DNA from: CADEED01 sp020442965
Lineage (GTDB): Bacteria > Pseudomonadota > Gammaproteobacteria > Steroidobacterales > Steroidobacteraceae
Direction of reading: 5' to 3'
DNA: 64,000 nucleotides
NCBI GenBank assembly: GCA_041395525.1
Contig: JAWLAH010000010.1
Span: 1 to 64,000 of the forward strand
Position numbers and translations under genes: made by a program. The notes beneath the pieces are model-generated. The model was not told where the DNA came from. It made no database searches and was given only the letters and a program-made list of their open reading frames with translations. Below, one piece after another: positions 18,562 to 26,812 of this stretch; position 1 is the first letter of the stretch, and each line of letters begins with the position of its first letter.

Positions 18562-20061
18562 CTAACTGGCCTCGCCCTCGAACCAGATCTCGCGAGCTTT
18601 CATGATCAACTTGCCTGCTTCTTCCGGCGACAGATCCGCGATGTCATCGAGATCATCGACCGCTTGTTCCGCCAGCTCTTCGCGTGTGCGCACACCGCGC
18701 CGCGCCAGCGCCAGCGCGAGGTCGGGCTTCATGCCCTCGAGTAGCAGCAAGTCTTCGGCTGGCATGTTGCTGTCGAGATTCTCCTCACTCGCGATCGCCT
18801 GCGTCAGCAGCACATCGCGCGCGCGATTACGCAGTTCCTTGACCATCGCCTCGTCGAACTCTTCGATCGACAGGAGTTCTGCCTGCGGCACGTAGGCAAC
18901 CTCTTCCACCGTGGAGAAGCCTTCCTGCACCAGGATCGCGGCCAGATTCTCGTCGACGTCGAGCAACTTCTTGAAGTTCTCCGCGAGCGTTTTGGATTCA
19001 GTTTCGCTCTTCGCCTCGGCGTCCGACTCGGTCATGACATTCAGCTCCCAACCGGTTAGCTGACTGGCAAGGCGAATGTTTTGTCCGCCGCGACCGATTG
19101 CCTGTGACAGCTTGTCCTCAGCGACCGCGATGTCCATGCTGTGCGATTCTTCGTCGACCACGATCGACTGGACTTCGGCTGGCGACATCGCATTGATGAC
19201 GAACTGCGCCGGGTTGGCATCGTAGGGAATGATGTCGACACGCTCGCCGGCGATTTCGTTCGAGACAGCCTGCACCCGCGAGCCACGCATGCCAACACAC
19301 GCGCCCACCGGGTCGACCCGCGCCTCGAGGCTCTTCACCGCGATCTTGGCCCGCACGCCAGGATCACGAGCGGCGCCGAGAATCTGAATGAGGCCCTGGC
19401 CCACCTCCGGAACTTCGAGCTTGAAGAGCTCGACCAGAAACTCACGTGCCGTACGCGTCAGGAACAATTGCGGGCCACGCGGTTCGGAGCGCACCTCGCG
19501 TAGAAACGCCTTGATACGGTCCTGGCTCTTCACGATCTCGCGCGGAATCATGTCCGAGCGCGGCACGAAGCCTTCGGCGTTGCCGCCGAGATCCACATAG
19601 ACGCCATTGCGATCGACTCGCTTGACGACGCCAGATACCAACGTGCCGACACGTTCCTGGTAGGCATCGACGACTTGGGCACGCTCTGCCTCGCGCACCT
19701 TCTGCACGATAACCTGCTTGGCCTGCTGGGCGGCGATGCGACCAAACGCCACCGATTCCATCGGCTCTTCCACGAATCCCTCGGGGACAGCCGCCTTGTC
19801 GAGATCGAGCGCGTCTTCCAACCGCAGCTCTCGATCCGGTGTCTCGAGTTCCGTGGAATCATCCGCAAAGACCTTCCAGCGACGGAAAGTATCGTAGTCG
19901 CCGGTCTTGCGATCGATCGTGACCCGCACGTCCCACTCCTCGTTGTGCTTCTTGCGGGCCGCAGCGGCGAGCGCCGCTTCGAGCGCGTCGAAGATGATCT
20001 CCTTGTCGACGCCCTTCTCGTTCGAGACGGCATCGACCACCATCAGGATTTCCTTGTTCAT
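18562..20061 (-). CDS. nusA: Transcription termination/antitermination protein NusA
   Basis: RNA polymerase-associated factor that modulates pausing, intrinsic termination and antitermination. The 499 residues carry the NusA N-terminal domain (VSNEKGVDKEIIFDALEAAL), an S1 domain (LVSGVVKRVDRNGVYVDLG), two KH domains (GACVGMRGSRVQAVSNEIAG and AIGRGGQNIRLASQLTGW) and two C-terminal helix-hairpin-helix acidic repeats of the gammaproteobacterial form. It begins 22 bp after rimP. Confidence 0.97.
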   Translation of the reverse strand: MNKEILMVVDAVSNEKGVDKEIIFDALEAALAAAARKKHNEEWDVRVTIDRKTGDYDTFRRWKVFADDSTELETPDRELRLEDALDLDKAAVPEGFVEEPMESVAFGRIAAQQAKQVIVQKVREAERAQVVDAYQERVGTLVSGVVKRVDRNGVYVDLGGNAEGFVPRSDMIPREIVKSQDRIKAFLREVRSEPRGPQLFLTRTAREFLVELFKLEVPEVGQGLIQILGAARDPGVRAKIAVKSLEARVDPVGACVGMRGSRVQAVSNEIAGERVDIIPYDANPAQFVINAMSPAEVQSIVVDEESHSMDIAVAEDKLSQAIGRGGQNIRLASQLTGWELNVMTESDAEAKSETESKTLAENFKKLLDVDENLAAILVQEGFSTVEEVAYVPQAELLSIEEFDEAMVKELRNRARDVLLTQAIASEENLDSNMPAEDLLLLEGMKPDLALALARRGVRTREELAEQAVDDLDDIADLSPEEAGKLIMKAREIWFEGEAS

Positions 20062-20083
20062 GCTGCTAACACCTCAACAACTC

Positions 20084-20569
20084 TCACTCCGGCACCACTC
20101 GCGCACGAGCAATCTCGGCAAACGCGAACTTGACCTCGACACCGTCCACCTCGAGCACGAGGCTCGCACCTTGCGCCGTCCGCAATACGCCCGTAAATCG
20201 CTTGCGCCCAGCGCGCGGCACTAACAACTCAAGCTTCACCCGCGCGCCGACGAAGCGTGCAAAATGTGCGGGCGTTCGCAACACCCGATCGAAACCCGGC
20301 GACGAAACCTCGAGCGAATACGCGCCCGGCAGCGGATCGTCCTCGTCGAGTACCGCCGCCACCGCACGACTCACTCGCTCACAATCGTCGATGCCGATAC
20401 CCTCGCCGCCATCGCCATCCGCCTGCTCGGCAGCAGCCCGATCGATATACAGTCGCAGCGTCCCGCCCTCCGGCCCGGCCACAGACTCGACTTCGACCAG
20501 CTCGTAGCCGAGCTCGTTTACTACAGGCTCAAGGAGCGCAATGACACGCTCGCGGATTTGCGTCGCCAT
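20084..20569 (-). CDS. rimP: Ribosome maturation factor RimP
   Basis: Assembly factor for the 30S subunit and first gene of the rimP-nusA-infB group. The 161-residue protein shows ELGYELVEVESVAGPEGGTL, the conserved LEVSSPGFDRVL segment, and the C-terminal SH3-like domain with RKRFTGVLRTAQGASLVLEV. It carries a small acidic insertion (EQADGDGGEGIGIDDCERVS). Two minus-strand terminators lie just upstream, so this operon must start transcription in the roughly 55 bp between 20625 and 20569 or rely on read-through. Confidence 0.95.
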   Translation of the reverse strand: MATQIRERVIALLEPVVNELGYELVEVESVAGPEGGTLRLYIDRAAAEQADGDGGEGIGIDDCERVSRAVAAVLDEDDPLPGAYSLEVSSPGFDRVLRTPAHFARFVGARVKLELLVPRAGRKRFTGVLRTAQGASLVLEVDGVEVKFAFAEIARARVVPE

Positions 20570-20618
20570 GTCGTCAGCCTCCTAACGAGCCGTTCGCCGG
20601 TGCGAATGACCCGACCAA

Positions 20619-20640
20619 TAAAAAAGGGCCTCAAGGCCCT
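20619..20640 (-). terminator. Rho-independent terminator directly upstream of rimP
   Basis: On the minus strand the stem AGGGCC/GGCCCT with loop TTGA is followed by a run of six T. It ends 50 bp before the rimP start codon, so it stops transcripts arriving from the tRNA-fMet side. Confidence 0.75.
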
Positions 20641-20713
20641 GATCCGTCAAACCAAACCGCTCAGACTGACTCGAAAGTCCGCTGAAACGGCGATCCCGGC
20701 CAGGGATCAAAAC
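20641..20713 (-). other. Spacer between two tandem terminators
   Basis: About 73 bp enclosed by two minus-strand terminators. It contains a short inverted repeat (GATCCC/GGGATC, 20691-20707) and no open frame or tRNA-like fold that I can recognise. It could be a short non-coding transcript ending at the second terminator or simply a remnant of the junction. Confidence 0.3.
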
Positions 20714-20736
20714 AAAAAAAGCCCCCGCGGGGGCTT
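20714..20736 (-). terminator. Rho-independent terminator after the accessory block
   Basis: The stem AAGCCCC/GGGGCTT around CGCG is followed on the minus strand by seven T. It lies about 120 bp past the last DUF3011 frame. The plus-strand reading also has a T-rich tail (TTCTTT), so it may act in both directions. The 120 bp between it and the DUF3011 gene show no gene. Confidence 0.75.
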
Positions 20737-20856
20737 CTTTAATCAAGCACTTGAGCGGGATTTCTCACGCTCAACGGAGTATCGGGACGCGCCCTCTACC
20801 CACCGCGGGCGCGAATTGTACGGCATCACCGCACAACGCGCAAAGTTGCTGCAACC

Positions 20857-21878
20857 CTAGTGAAATACCTCGAAATCGGCGCGGCACCCTCGGTCGACCC
20901 AGATCCCGCGGTTATCGAGCCCCCAGGTGCTGCCCTCGGTGCAAGCTGTGCGACTCAACTGCTGCCGGACCCGCTCGACCGCGAAAGCCACGTCGCAGTA
21001 ACCTGCGCGCGTTGTCGACCGACGCAGCGTGCCGTGCTTCGTACCGAACAATTCCTCTTCTGCCTGGCGCGGTTCACCGTCGGCGGCAGCGCCGTGGCAC
21101 TGCTGCACCGCGCCTGCGATTGCCGACGTAATCGAATTGCAGCTCGACGCGACAACCTTGACCCGCCCACACGCTGCGATCGGTATGGCCAAACGACTGC
21201 CTCGGGCCGCCAGGCACTGTGGACACTTGCCGAAAGCGGCGCATCGCGTAACCGCTGAGATCAGCGGGGCAATCGGCGCGACGCCCATCTCGCGATGAAG
21301 AGCGACCGAACGCGCCGCAGCTGCTGCGGTGCTTTGGCTATCGGTTCAGGTCTGGGCCACAAAGTCCGCGTGACAGCCCTGATCAACGTACACCCCCGAT
21401 CGTCCCAGCGCCAGTTTTGCCGATCGACACACTGGGTGCGGGACAGCTGGCGAATATCTTTGCTATCAAGGTACGAGAGATCCATCGGGCAACTGGCAGG
21501 CCGACCATCTTGGGATTCGCAGCGGACCGCACGATCAGCGCTGCCTGCGCCCGCGGCGACCGGCACCGCAGTGCGCGCGCCTCGGTAGACAAAAAAGAAC
21601 TCGCCGCCACAGTTCTGTTCAACCCAGACAGCCGCATCGCTGTAGCCGAAATTGCGGCCGATTTCGCAGTGCGAGCCTGCCGCGTCGACCAACCGGGAAA
21701 ATACGTAGCCGCGCAGATCCGCACCGCATTGCTGCCGCGCGATGCCGCGCGCGCCGCAGACCACTCGGGCTTCCTGCGGGCGTGCAGCAGGAATAGTCTG
21801 CGCTGCTGTTGTTAGTGTCAGCGAAAGCAGCAGCGCAGCCGCCATTCCACCGCGTATTGCTCTACTATACGTATACAT
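20857..21878 (-). pseudogene. Secreted DUF3011 repeat protein, disrupted in several frames
   Basis: DUF3011 proteins are small, Cys-rich and exported, with no known function. The first frame encodes a signal peptide (AAALLLSLTLTTAAQ) and one repeat ending AAVWVEQNCGGEF. A second repeat (VRCESQDGRPASC ... RQLSRTQC) leaves frame at a G/C run at 21393-21397. One base over, it reads GVYVDQGCHADFVAQT and a stop. A third repeat is readable only in another frame (SCGAFGRSSSRDGRRADCP, then SVWAGQGCRVELQF). A fourth lies in the last frame (RQQLSRTACTEGSTWGLD, GIWVDRGCRADFEV). Four repeats over three frames imply at least three indels in 1 kb. It may once have been one or two proteins. Confidence 0.7.
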
Positions 21879-21948
21879 GGCGATTCTTCCCTGTTGTCAA
21901 TCAACCCTGGTGTACGACCGTCGCGCCGCGGCGCCCAAGCGCGGCACA

Positions 21949-22548
21949 CTAGCGCGGGCTCGCGTGCACCCCCGGAGCCCAACCTGTACCGTCAAGTGTG
22001 CGTCGCGCGAACCGCAGCGGCGATGCTTCGAGCTCTGTCGCCATGGTCGCATTCCAGCGATTGAGAAAGCCGAACATCGCGATCACGCCAACGATTTCGA
22101 CTACTTGTTCCAGTGAGTAGTGCCGCTTCAGATCGGCGAATTCTTCGTCGGTTACGCCATTCGGTGTTTGCCCGCCGCCACGAGCGACACGCAGCGCGGC
22201 GCGCTCGGCGTCACTGAACAAGGGGCTGGTTTCGAATGCTGGCAGCGCGGCGATTTTCTCCTCGGCAACTCCCAGCTTTGCCGCGCCATGCGCGGTGTGC
22301 GCGACGCAATACTGACAACCCGCCGCCCAACTCGACATCATGCCAATCAGTCGCTTGAGCTCAAAACCCACCTTGTCGTCTTTGTAGATGGCGCGCATGA
22401 ACGGCGCGGCGGCTCGCAGGTACTCCGGCTTGTACGCCAGCAGCAAACCATCGTTCGCGACGAAGCCCATATAGGCCTCCGCGTCGCGCATGGCATGGGC
22501 CAGGTCTTGCGGCAAAGACTCGAGTGGAAGCGGGTCGATACGAGGCAT
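21949..22548 (-). CDS. Carboxymuconolactone decarboxylase/AhpD-like protein
   Basis: A 199-residue all-helical protein of the peroxidase-related (AhpD-like) group. The redox motif CQYCVAHTAHGAAKLG at about residues 78-93 has the CxxC and downstream His of active family members, so thiol-dependent peroxide reduction is plausible. Further family segments are LAYKPEYLRAAAPFMRAIY and VVEIVGVIAMFGFLNRWNAT. The substrate and electron donor are unknown. It is 9 bp downstream of the SUMF1-domain gene, so the two are probably co-transcribed. Confidence 0.8.
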   Translation of the reverse strand: MPRIDPLPLESLPQDLAHAMRDAEAYMGFVANDGLLLAYKPEYLRAAAPFMRAIYKDDKVGFELKRLIGMMSSWAAGCQYCVAHTAHGAAKLGVAEEKIAALPAFETSPLFSDAERAALRVARGGGQTPNGVTDEEFADLKRHYSLEQVVEIVGVIAMFGFLNRWNATMATELEASPLRFARRTLDGTGWAPGVHASPR

Positions 22549-22557
22549 AGTGTTCTC

Positions 22558-23550
22558 CTAGTGAGTAGTGCGACTAACATCTGCGGCAACGCGAAATCCC
22601 AGCATGTAACTGCGATAGCTCGCCGGGTCGTTTGAACGCACGGACGCGCGCGCCCAACCTGGCCCGCTGATCCAGCCACCGCCCATCGGCGTGCGCCGCT
22701 GACAGTTGCCGCCGCCGGCTTCGAGCCACGCGCCGCCATCAACCGGCGCCGCAGTGAGATCGTCGTGCCAGCAGTCCGCCGTCCACTCCCAGGCGTTGCC
22801 AACCATGTCGTAGAGACCAAAGGCGTTCGGCTTGAAGTGCTTCACGCGCGAGGTGTACTCGAAACCGTCGTTGCAATTGAAGTCCTGACGTTCGGGAAAG
22901 CGGCGCTTGAGGGTGTTGTCGCCCACGTTTGCATACAGACACGCTTCTTCAGAGTTGTTGCCCCAGTACCAGGCCGAGTCGCTGCCCGCGCGCGAGGCGT
23001 ATTCGAACTCGACCGATGACGGCACCCGGTAGGCGCGTCCTGTCAGATTGGTGAGCCAGGCGGCGTACGCCGCGGCGTCTTCGTAGCTGACGCACAGTAT
23101 TGGCTCGTCGTCGCGCTGAATGAATCCCGGGTCCTGCCAACTCAATGCCGCGACATAGCCGTATAGGCCGTTCCAGTAGTTACAGCCGATCGGCCCCGGT
23201 TTACCATCGAGTTCGCCGCGCGGCATCGGATACTTAGTCGCCGCGATGAATGCCGCGAACTGGGCGCGCGTGACTTCTGACTCGGCCATGGCGAAGGGTA
23301 CTTCGATGGTCGCTGTCGTTCGTAGCCGCTCGTTGGCCTTGCGATCAAAGGCATCCGGACCAGCACCAATAATCACTGCGCCCGCCGGGATGACCACCAT
23401 CGCCGGGCAATCCTCGCAGTCCTGAAAACGGGTGCTGCCGAGCGCGGCCGCGAGGGTCGGGCCCATGAGTGACGCGAGACCCAGCAATGCGGCGCCAATC
23501 ACTTTCGCGCGCGCGGCTCGCGCCACCTCACTCAACTGTAGTCGCCCCAT
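22558..23550 (-). CDS. Exported SUMF1/formylglycine-generating-enzyme-fold protein
   Basis: The ATG giving MGRLQLSEVARAARAK is preferred because it yields an N-terminal export signal ending near AALG. The remaining about 295 residues are a SUMF1/FGE domain: VVIPAGAVIIGAG, EVTRAQFAAFIAAT, PILCVSYEDAAAYAAWL, YRVPSSVEFEYASRAG, GLYDMVGNAWEWTADCW and GFRVAAD. In true formylglycine-generating enzymes a catalytic cysteine lies in the C-terminal RSYC-type segment. Here the matching stretch is YRSYMLGFRVA, with Met in that place. A copper-dependent sulfatase-activating role is therefore unlikely. Many such domains are non-catalytic or modify other substrates. Confidence 0.8.
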   Translation of the reverse strand: MGRLQLSEVARAARAKVIGAALLGLASLMGPTLAAALGSTRFQDCEDCPAMVVIPAGAVIIGAGPDAFDRKANERLRTTATIEVPFAMAESEVTRAQFAAFIAATKYPMPRGELDGKPGPIGCNYWNGLYGYVAALSWQDPGFIQRDDEPILCVSYEDAAAYAAWLTNLTGRAYRVPSSVEFEYASRAGSDSAWYWGNNSEEACLYANVGDNTLKRRFPERQDFNCNDGFEYTSRVKHFKPNAFGLYDMVGNAWEWTADCWHDDLTAAPVDGGAWLEAGGGNCQRRTPMGGGWISGPGWARASVRSNDPASYRSYMLGFRVAADVSRTTH

Positions 23551-23690
23551 GGTCTGCATTTCCCGGTGAACTGCATCGGATCGTTCGCAGTCTATCGCCA
23601 CAGCAGCTGAGAATGCTGCTGTGGTCGGAATATCCGGTAGTGCTGGACTGCGAAGCCGCAGTGGAACAGTGGCATGCGGCCAGTGAGAAT

Positions 23691-23767
<77 letters not shown>

Positions 23768-23779
23768 ACCGAGCCGCTA

Positions 23780-23785
23780 AGTATA
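23780..23785 (-). promoter_or_regulatory. -10 element of the tRNA-fMet promoter
   Basis: On the minus strand a TATACT hexamer ends 12 bp before the tRNA 5' end, inside an AT-rich stretch that stands out from the GC-rich surroundings. No convincing -35 was found. Confidence 0.4.
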
Positions 23786-23852
23786 AATCAGTTTTCGAAC
23801 AGAATGCGAGCGTTTGAGTCGCTCACTCTGCCGAAGCAACGAAGAAAAGACG

Positions 23853-25298
23853 CTAGCCGATCACCCGAGCGACCCATTGGAGCAGCGCGCTCGGCATGAT
23901 GCCGAGCGCAGCGACGGCCAACGCGTTCAGCGCCAAGGTAAGCCGAACGCCCCCCTGCCCGCCCTGGGCGACCGGCAGCCCTTCCGGTGCATCGAAATAC
24001 ATCAGCTTGATCACCCGCAGGTAGTAGAACAGGCCGATGATGGAGACAGCAGCCGCGATGATGATCAGCGTCACCCGCCCTTCGAGCCATAGCGCCTGCA
24101 AAATATTGAACTTGGCCCAGAAACCCAGGAACGGCGGGATACCGGCGGTCGAAAACATCAGAATGCCCATGGCCGCCGCAGCGAGCGGATCGCGTGCGTG
24201 CAGACCTCGGAAGTGACTGAGCTCGTCCGCCTCGAAACCCGCCCGGCTCAGGAGAAGCACCACGCCGAATGAGCCCAGCACCATGATTACGTATGCCACG
24301 GTGTAGTAAAGCGCCGCTTCCTGGCCTTGCACATTGCCGGCGACAAAGCCTAACAAGATGAAGCCGACATTGCCGATGCTGGAATACGCCAGCATGCGCT
24401 TCATATTGGTCTGCGCTATCGCGACCAGATTACCGAGCACCAATGACAACACGGCGACGATCGCGAGCATGTCCTGCCAGACATCCGCGACGCCGTTCAT
24501 GCCGTATGACAACAAGCGAAACAGCAGCGCAAAATACGCGATCTGCGGCACGCTGCTGATGAACGTGGTCACCGCTGTCGGCGCGCCGTGATACACGTCA
24601 GGGAGCCACATATGAAAGGGCGCGGCCCCAAACTTGAACGCCACCGCCACCACGAGGAACACCAGGCCGAACGTAATTCCGAGACTCGGCGTGCCCGCGG
24701 CCATCTGTGCGAGTTCATCGAGCGCAAGTGTGCCCGTCAGACCGTAGACCATCGACATGCCGTACAGCAACAGGCCCGACGCCATGGCGCCCAGAACGAA
24801 GTACTTCATCGCCGCCTCTGCGGCGATCGCGGATTCGCGGTCGAACGCCACAATTGCGTACACCGACAGAGCTAACAACTCGACCCCGATATAGACGGTC
24901 AGCAGGCTGTTCGCCGATACGATGACGAACACGCCGAGCAAGGCGGTCAATACCAGCACATAGTACTCGCCGCGGTCCATGTCTCTGCGTCGCAGGTAGT
25001 CGTGCGAATACAGCAACGCGACCGCGGTGACGAGGAAACCCAACAGCTTCAACATCACGGCCAGCGGATCGCTGACATAGAGGCCATGGAACAGTACCTC
25101 GCGCCCCGCAACATTGGCATACAGCAGCGTGAGAGCTGCGCCGATCGCCAGCGCGAGCAACGTCAAGGTCGGCGTGAGCCCCCGCCGCCGCTCGCCAAAA
25201 AATACGTCGATCAGCAGTACGACACAGACCGCACCGGCGAGGTACATCTCTGGCAGCGCGGCTGCGATGCCGGTCATATCGAATCCATGTTCGATCAC
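23853..25298 (-). CDS. nuoN: NADH-quinone oxidoreductase subunit N
   Basis: Antiporter-like membrane subunit of complex I, one of the proton-pumping subunits. The 481 residues form about 14 membrane helices with the proton-conducting family pattern, including LLTVYIGVELLALSVYAIVA, FKFGAAPFHMWLPDVYHGAP and MKRMLAYSSIGNVGFILLGF. It is the last nuo gene and overlaps nuoM by 4 bp. An 85-bp gap separates it from tRNA-fMet, with no clear terminator. Confidence 0.96.
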   Translation of the reverse strand: MIEHGFDMTGIAAALPEMYLAGAVCVVLLIDVFFGERRRGLTPTLTLLALAIGAALTLLYANVAGREVLFHGLYVSDPLAVMLKLLGFLVTAVALLYSHDYLRRRDMDRGEYYVLVLTALLGVFVIVSANSLLTVYIGVELLALSVYAIVAFDRESAIAAEAAMKYFVLGAMASGLLLYGMSMVYGLTGTLALDELAQMAAGTPSLGITFGLVFLVVAVAFKFGAAPFHMWLPDVYHGAPTAVTTFISSVPQIAYFALLFRLLSYGMNGVADVWQDMLAIVAVLSLVLGNLVAIAQTNMKRMLAYSSIGNVGFILLGFVAGNVQGQEAALYYTVAYVIMVLGSFGVVLLLSRAGFEADELSHFRGLHARDPLAAAAMGILMFSTAGIPPFLGFWAKFNILQALWLEGRVTLIIIAAAVSIIGLFYYLRVIKLMYFDAPEGLPVAQGGQGGVRLTLALNALAVAALGIMPSALLQWVARVIG

Positions 25299-26812
25299 AG
25301 CGGCACCTTGCTCACGATAATGTGCTCGACGAGATTACGCACCGAGACCTGCATCACCTCAAGGAGCGGTGCCGGCCAAATGCCGATCGCCAGCACGGCG
25401 ATCGCCAGCATCCCAAGCACGATGAACTCGCGCCCGTTCAGCTCCTGCATCGAAGCAACGTTCTTGTTAGCGACCGGACCAAAGATCACCCGCTTGACGA
25501 GCCACAGTGAGTAGGCGGCACCGAGTATCAGTGTGGTCGCGGTGAGCAGCGCGTACCAGAAGTTCGCCTTGAAGCTCGCGAGTATGACGAGAAACTCGCC
25601 TACGAATCCCGAGGTCCCGGGCAGGCCCGAGTTGGCCATCGAAAAGAACACCATGAAGGCGCCAAAATACGGCATCGTATTGATGACACCACCGTAGGCG
25701 CTGATCTCACGGGTGTGCAAACGATCGTACATCACGCCGATGCAGAGAAACATCGCACCTGATATGAGCCCGTGCGAGACCATCTGCACCATTGCACCGT
25801 CGATGCCCATCGCCGCTCCTCGCACGCTGCCATTGGCGGCAAGAATGTCGAACACCAGGAACGTGCCGAGCGTCACAAAGCCCATGTGCACGATCGAGGA
25901 ATAAGCGATCAGCTTCTTCATGTCGGTCTGCGCGAGCGCGACGAAGCAGATATAGACGATCGCGATCAACGACAGTCCGATGATGACCCAATCGAGCTCG
26001 CGACTGGCGTCAGGCGTAATAGGTAGACTGAAGCGCAGAAAACCGTAACCGCCCATCTTCAACATGATCGCCGCCAACACCACGGATCCACCGGTGGGCG
26101 CCTCGACGTGCGCATCCGGCAGCCAGGTATGCACCGGCACCATCGGCACCTTGACGGCAAACGCCAACAGGAATGCGATGAAGATCCAGATCTGCTCGTT
26201 GAGGGTCAAGGGCAGCGCCTGCAGAGTTGCGATGCTGAAGTCACCAGACTGGGTATACATGTAGATTAGCGCGACCAACATGAAAACCGAGCCGAAAAAG
26301 GTGTAGAGGAAGAACTTGATCGTGGCATACACGCGTCGCGGACCACCCCACACGCCGATGATCAGGAACATCGGGATCAGCATCGCTTCCCAGAAGAAGT
26401 AGAACAGCAGTGAATCGAGCGCTGCGAACACACCGATCATCAGCCCTTCCATCACGAGAAACGCCGCGAAATACTGTGCCGGCCGCGACTCGATCACGGT
26501 CCAGCCCGCGACGACGACGGGAATCGACATGAAGGTCGTCAGCAAGATCAGCGGTAACGCAATACCATCCACGCCGAGCGCATAATCCACGTTGATGCTA
26601 GTGATCCAGGGAACTCGTTCGACGAACTGCATCGCCGCCGTTGCGACATCGAAGCCTGTGTAGAGCGGAATCGACAAGCCGAACACAATGCGCGAGGTGC
26701 CGAGCGCCACCCAGCGGCCGAGCGCGATATTGCGGTCGCCGAGGAACAACACCAGTACACCGCCCACGATCGGCAGCCAGACAAGTAGCGACAGTAAACC
26801 CAGATGTGGCAT
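25295..26812 (-). CDS. nuoM: NADH-quinone oxidoreductase subunit M
   Basis: Antiporter-like proton-pumping subunit of complex I. The 505 residues are hydrophobic throughout. Conserved segments include FFWEAMLIPMFLIIGVWGG with the key membrane glutamate, FAVKVPMVPVHTWLPDAHVE with the channel lysine, and MKKLIAYSSIVHMGFVTLG. It starts one base inside the nuoL stop region, giving tight translational coupling. Confidence 0.97.
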   Translation of the reverse strand: MPHLGLLSLLVWLPIVGGVLVLFLGDRNIALGRWVALGTSRIVFGLSIPLYTGFDVATAAMQFVERVPWITSINVDYALGVDGIALPLILLTTFMSIPVVVAGWTVIESRPAQYFAAFLVMEGLMIGVFAALDSLLFYFFWEAMLIPMFLIIGVWGGPRRVYATIKFFLYTFFGSVFMLVALIYMYTQSGDFSIATLQALPLTLNEQIWIFIAFLLAFAVKVPMVPVHTWLPDAHVEAPTGGSVVLAAIMLKMGGYGFLRFSLPITPDASRELDWVIIGLSLIAIVYICFVALAQTDMKKLIAYSSIVHMGFVTLGTFLVFDILAANGSVRGAAMGIDGAMVQMVSHGLISGAMFLCIGVMYDRLHTREISAYGGVINTMPYFGAFMVFFSMANSGLPGTSGFVGEFLVILASFKANFWYALLTATTLILGAAYSLWLVKRVIFGPVANKNVASMQELNGREFIVLGMLAIAVLAIGIWPAPLLEVMQVSVRNLVEHIIVSKVPL

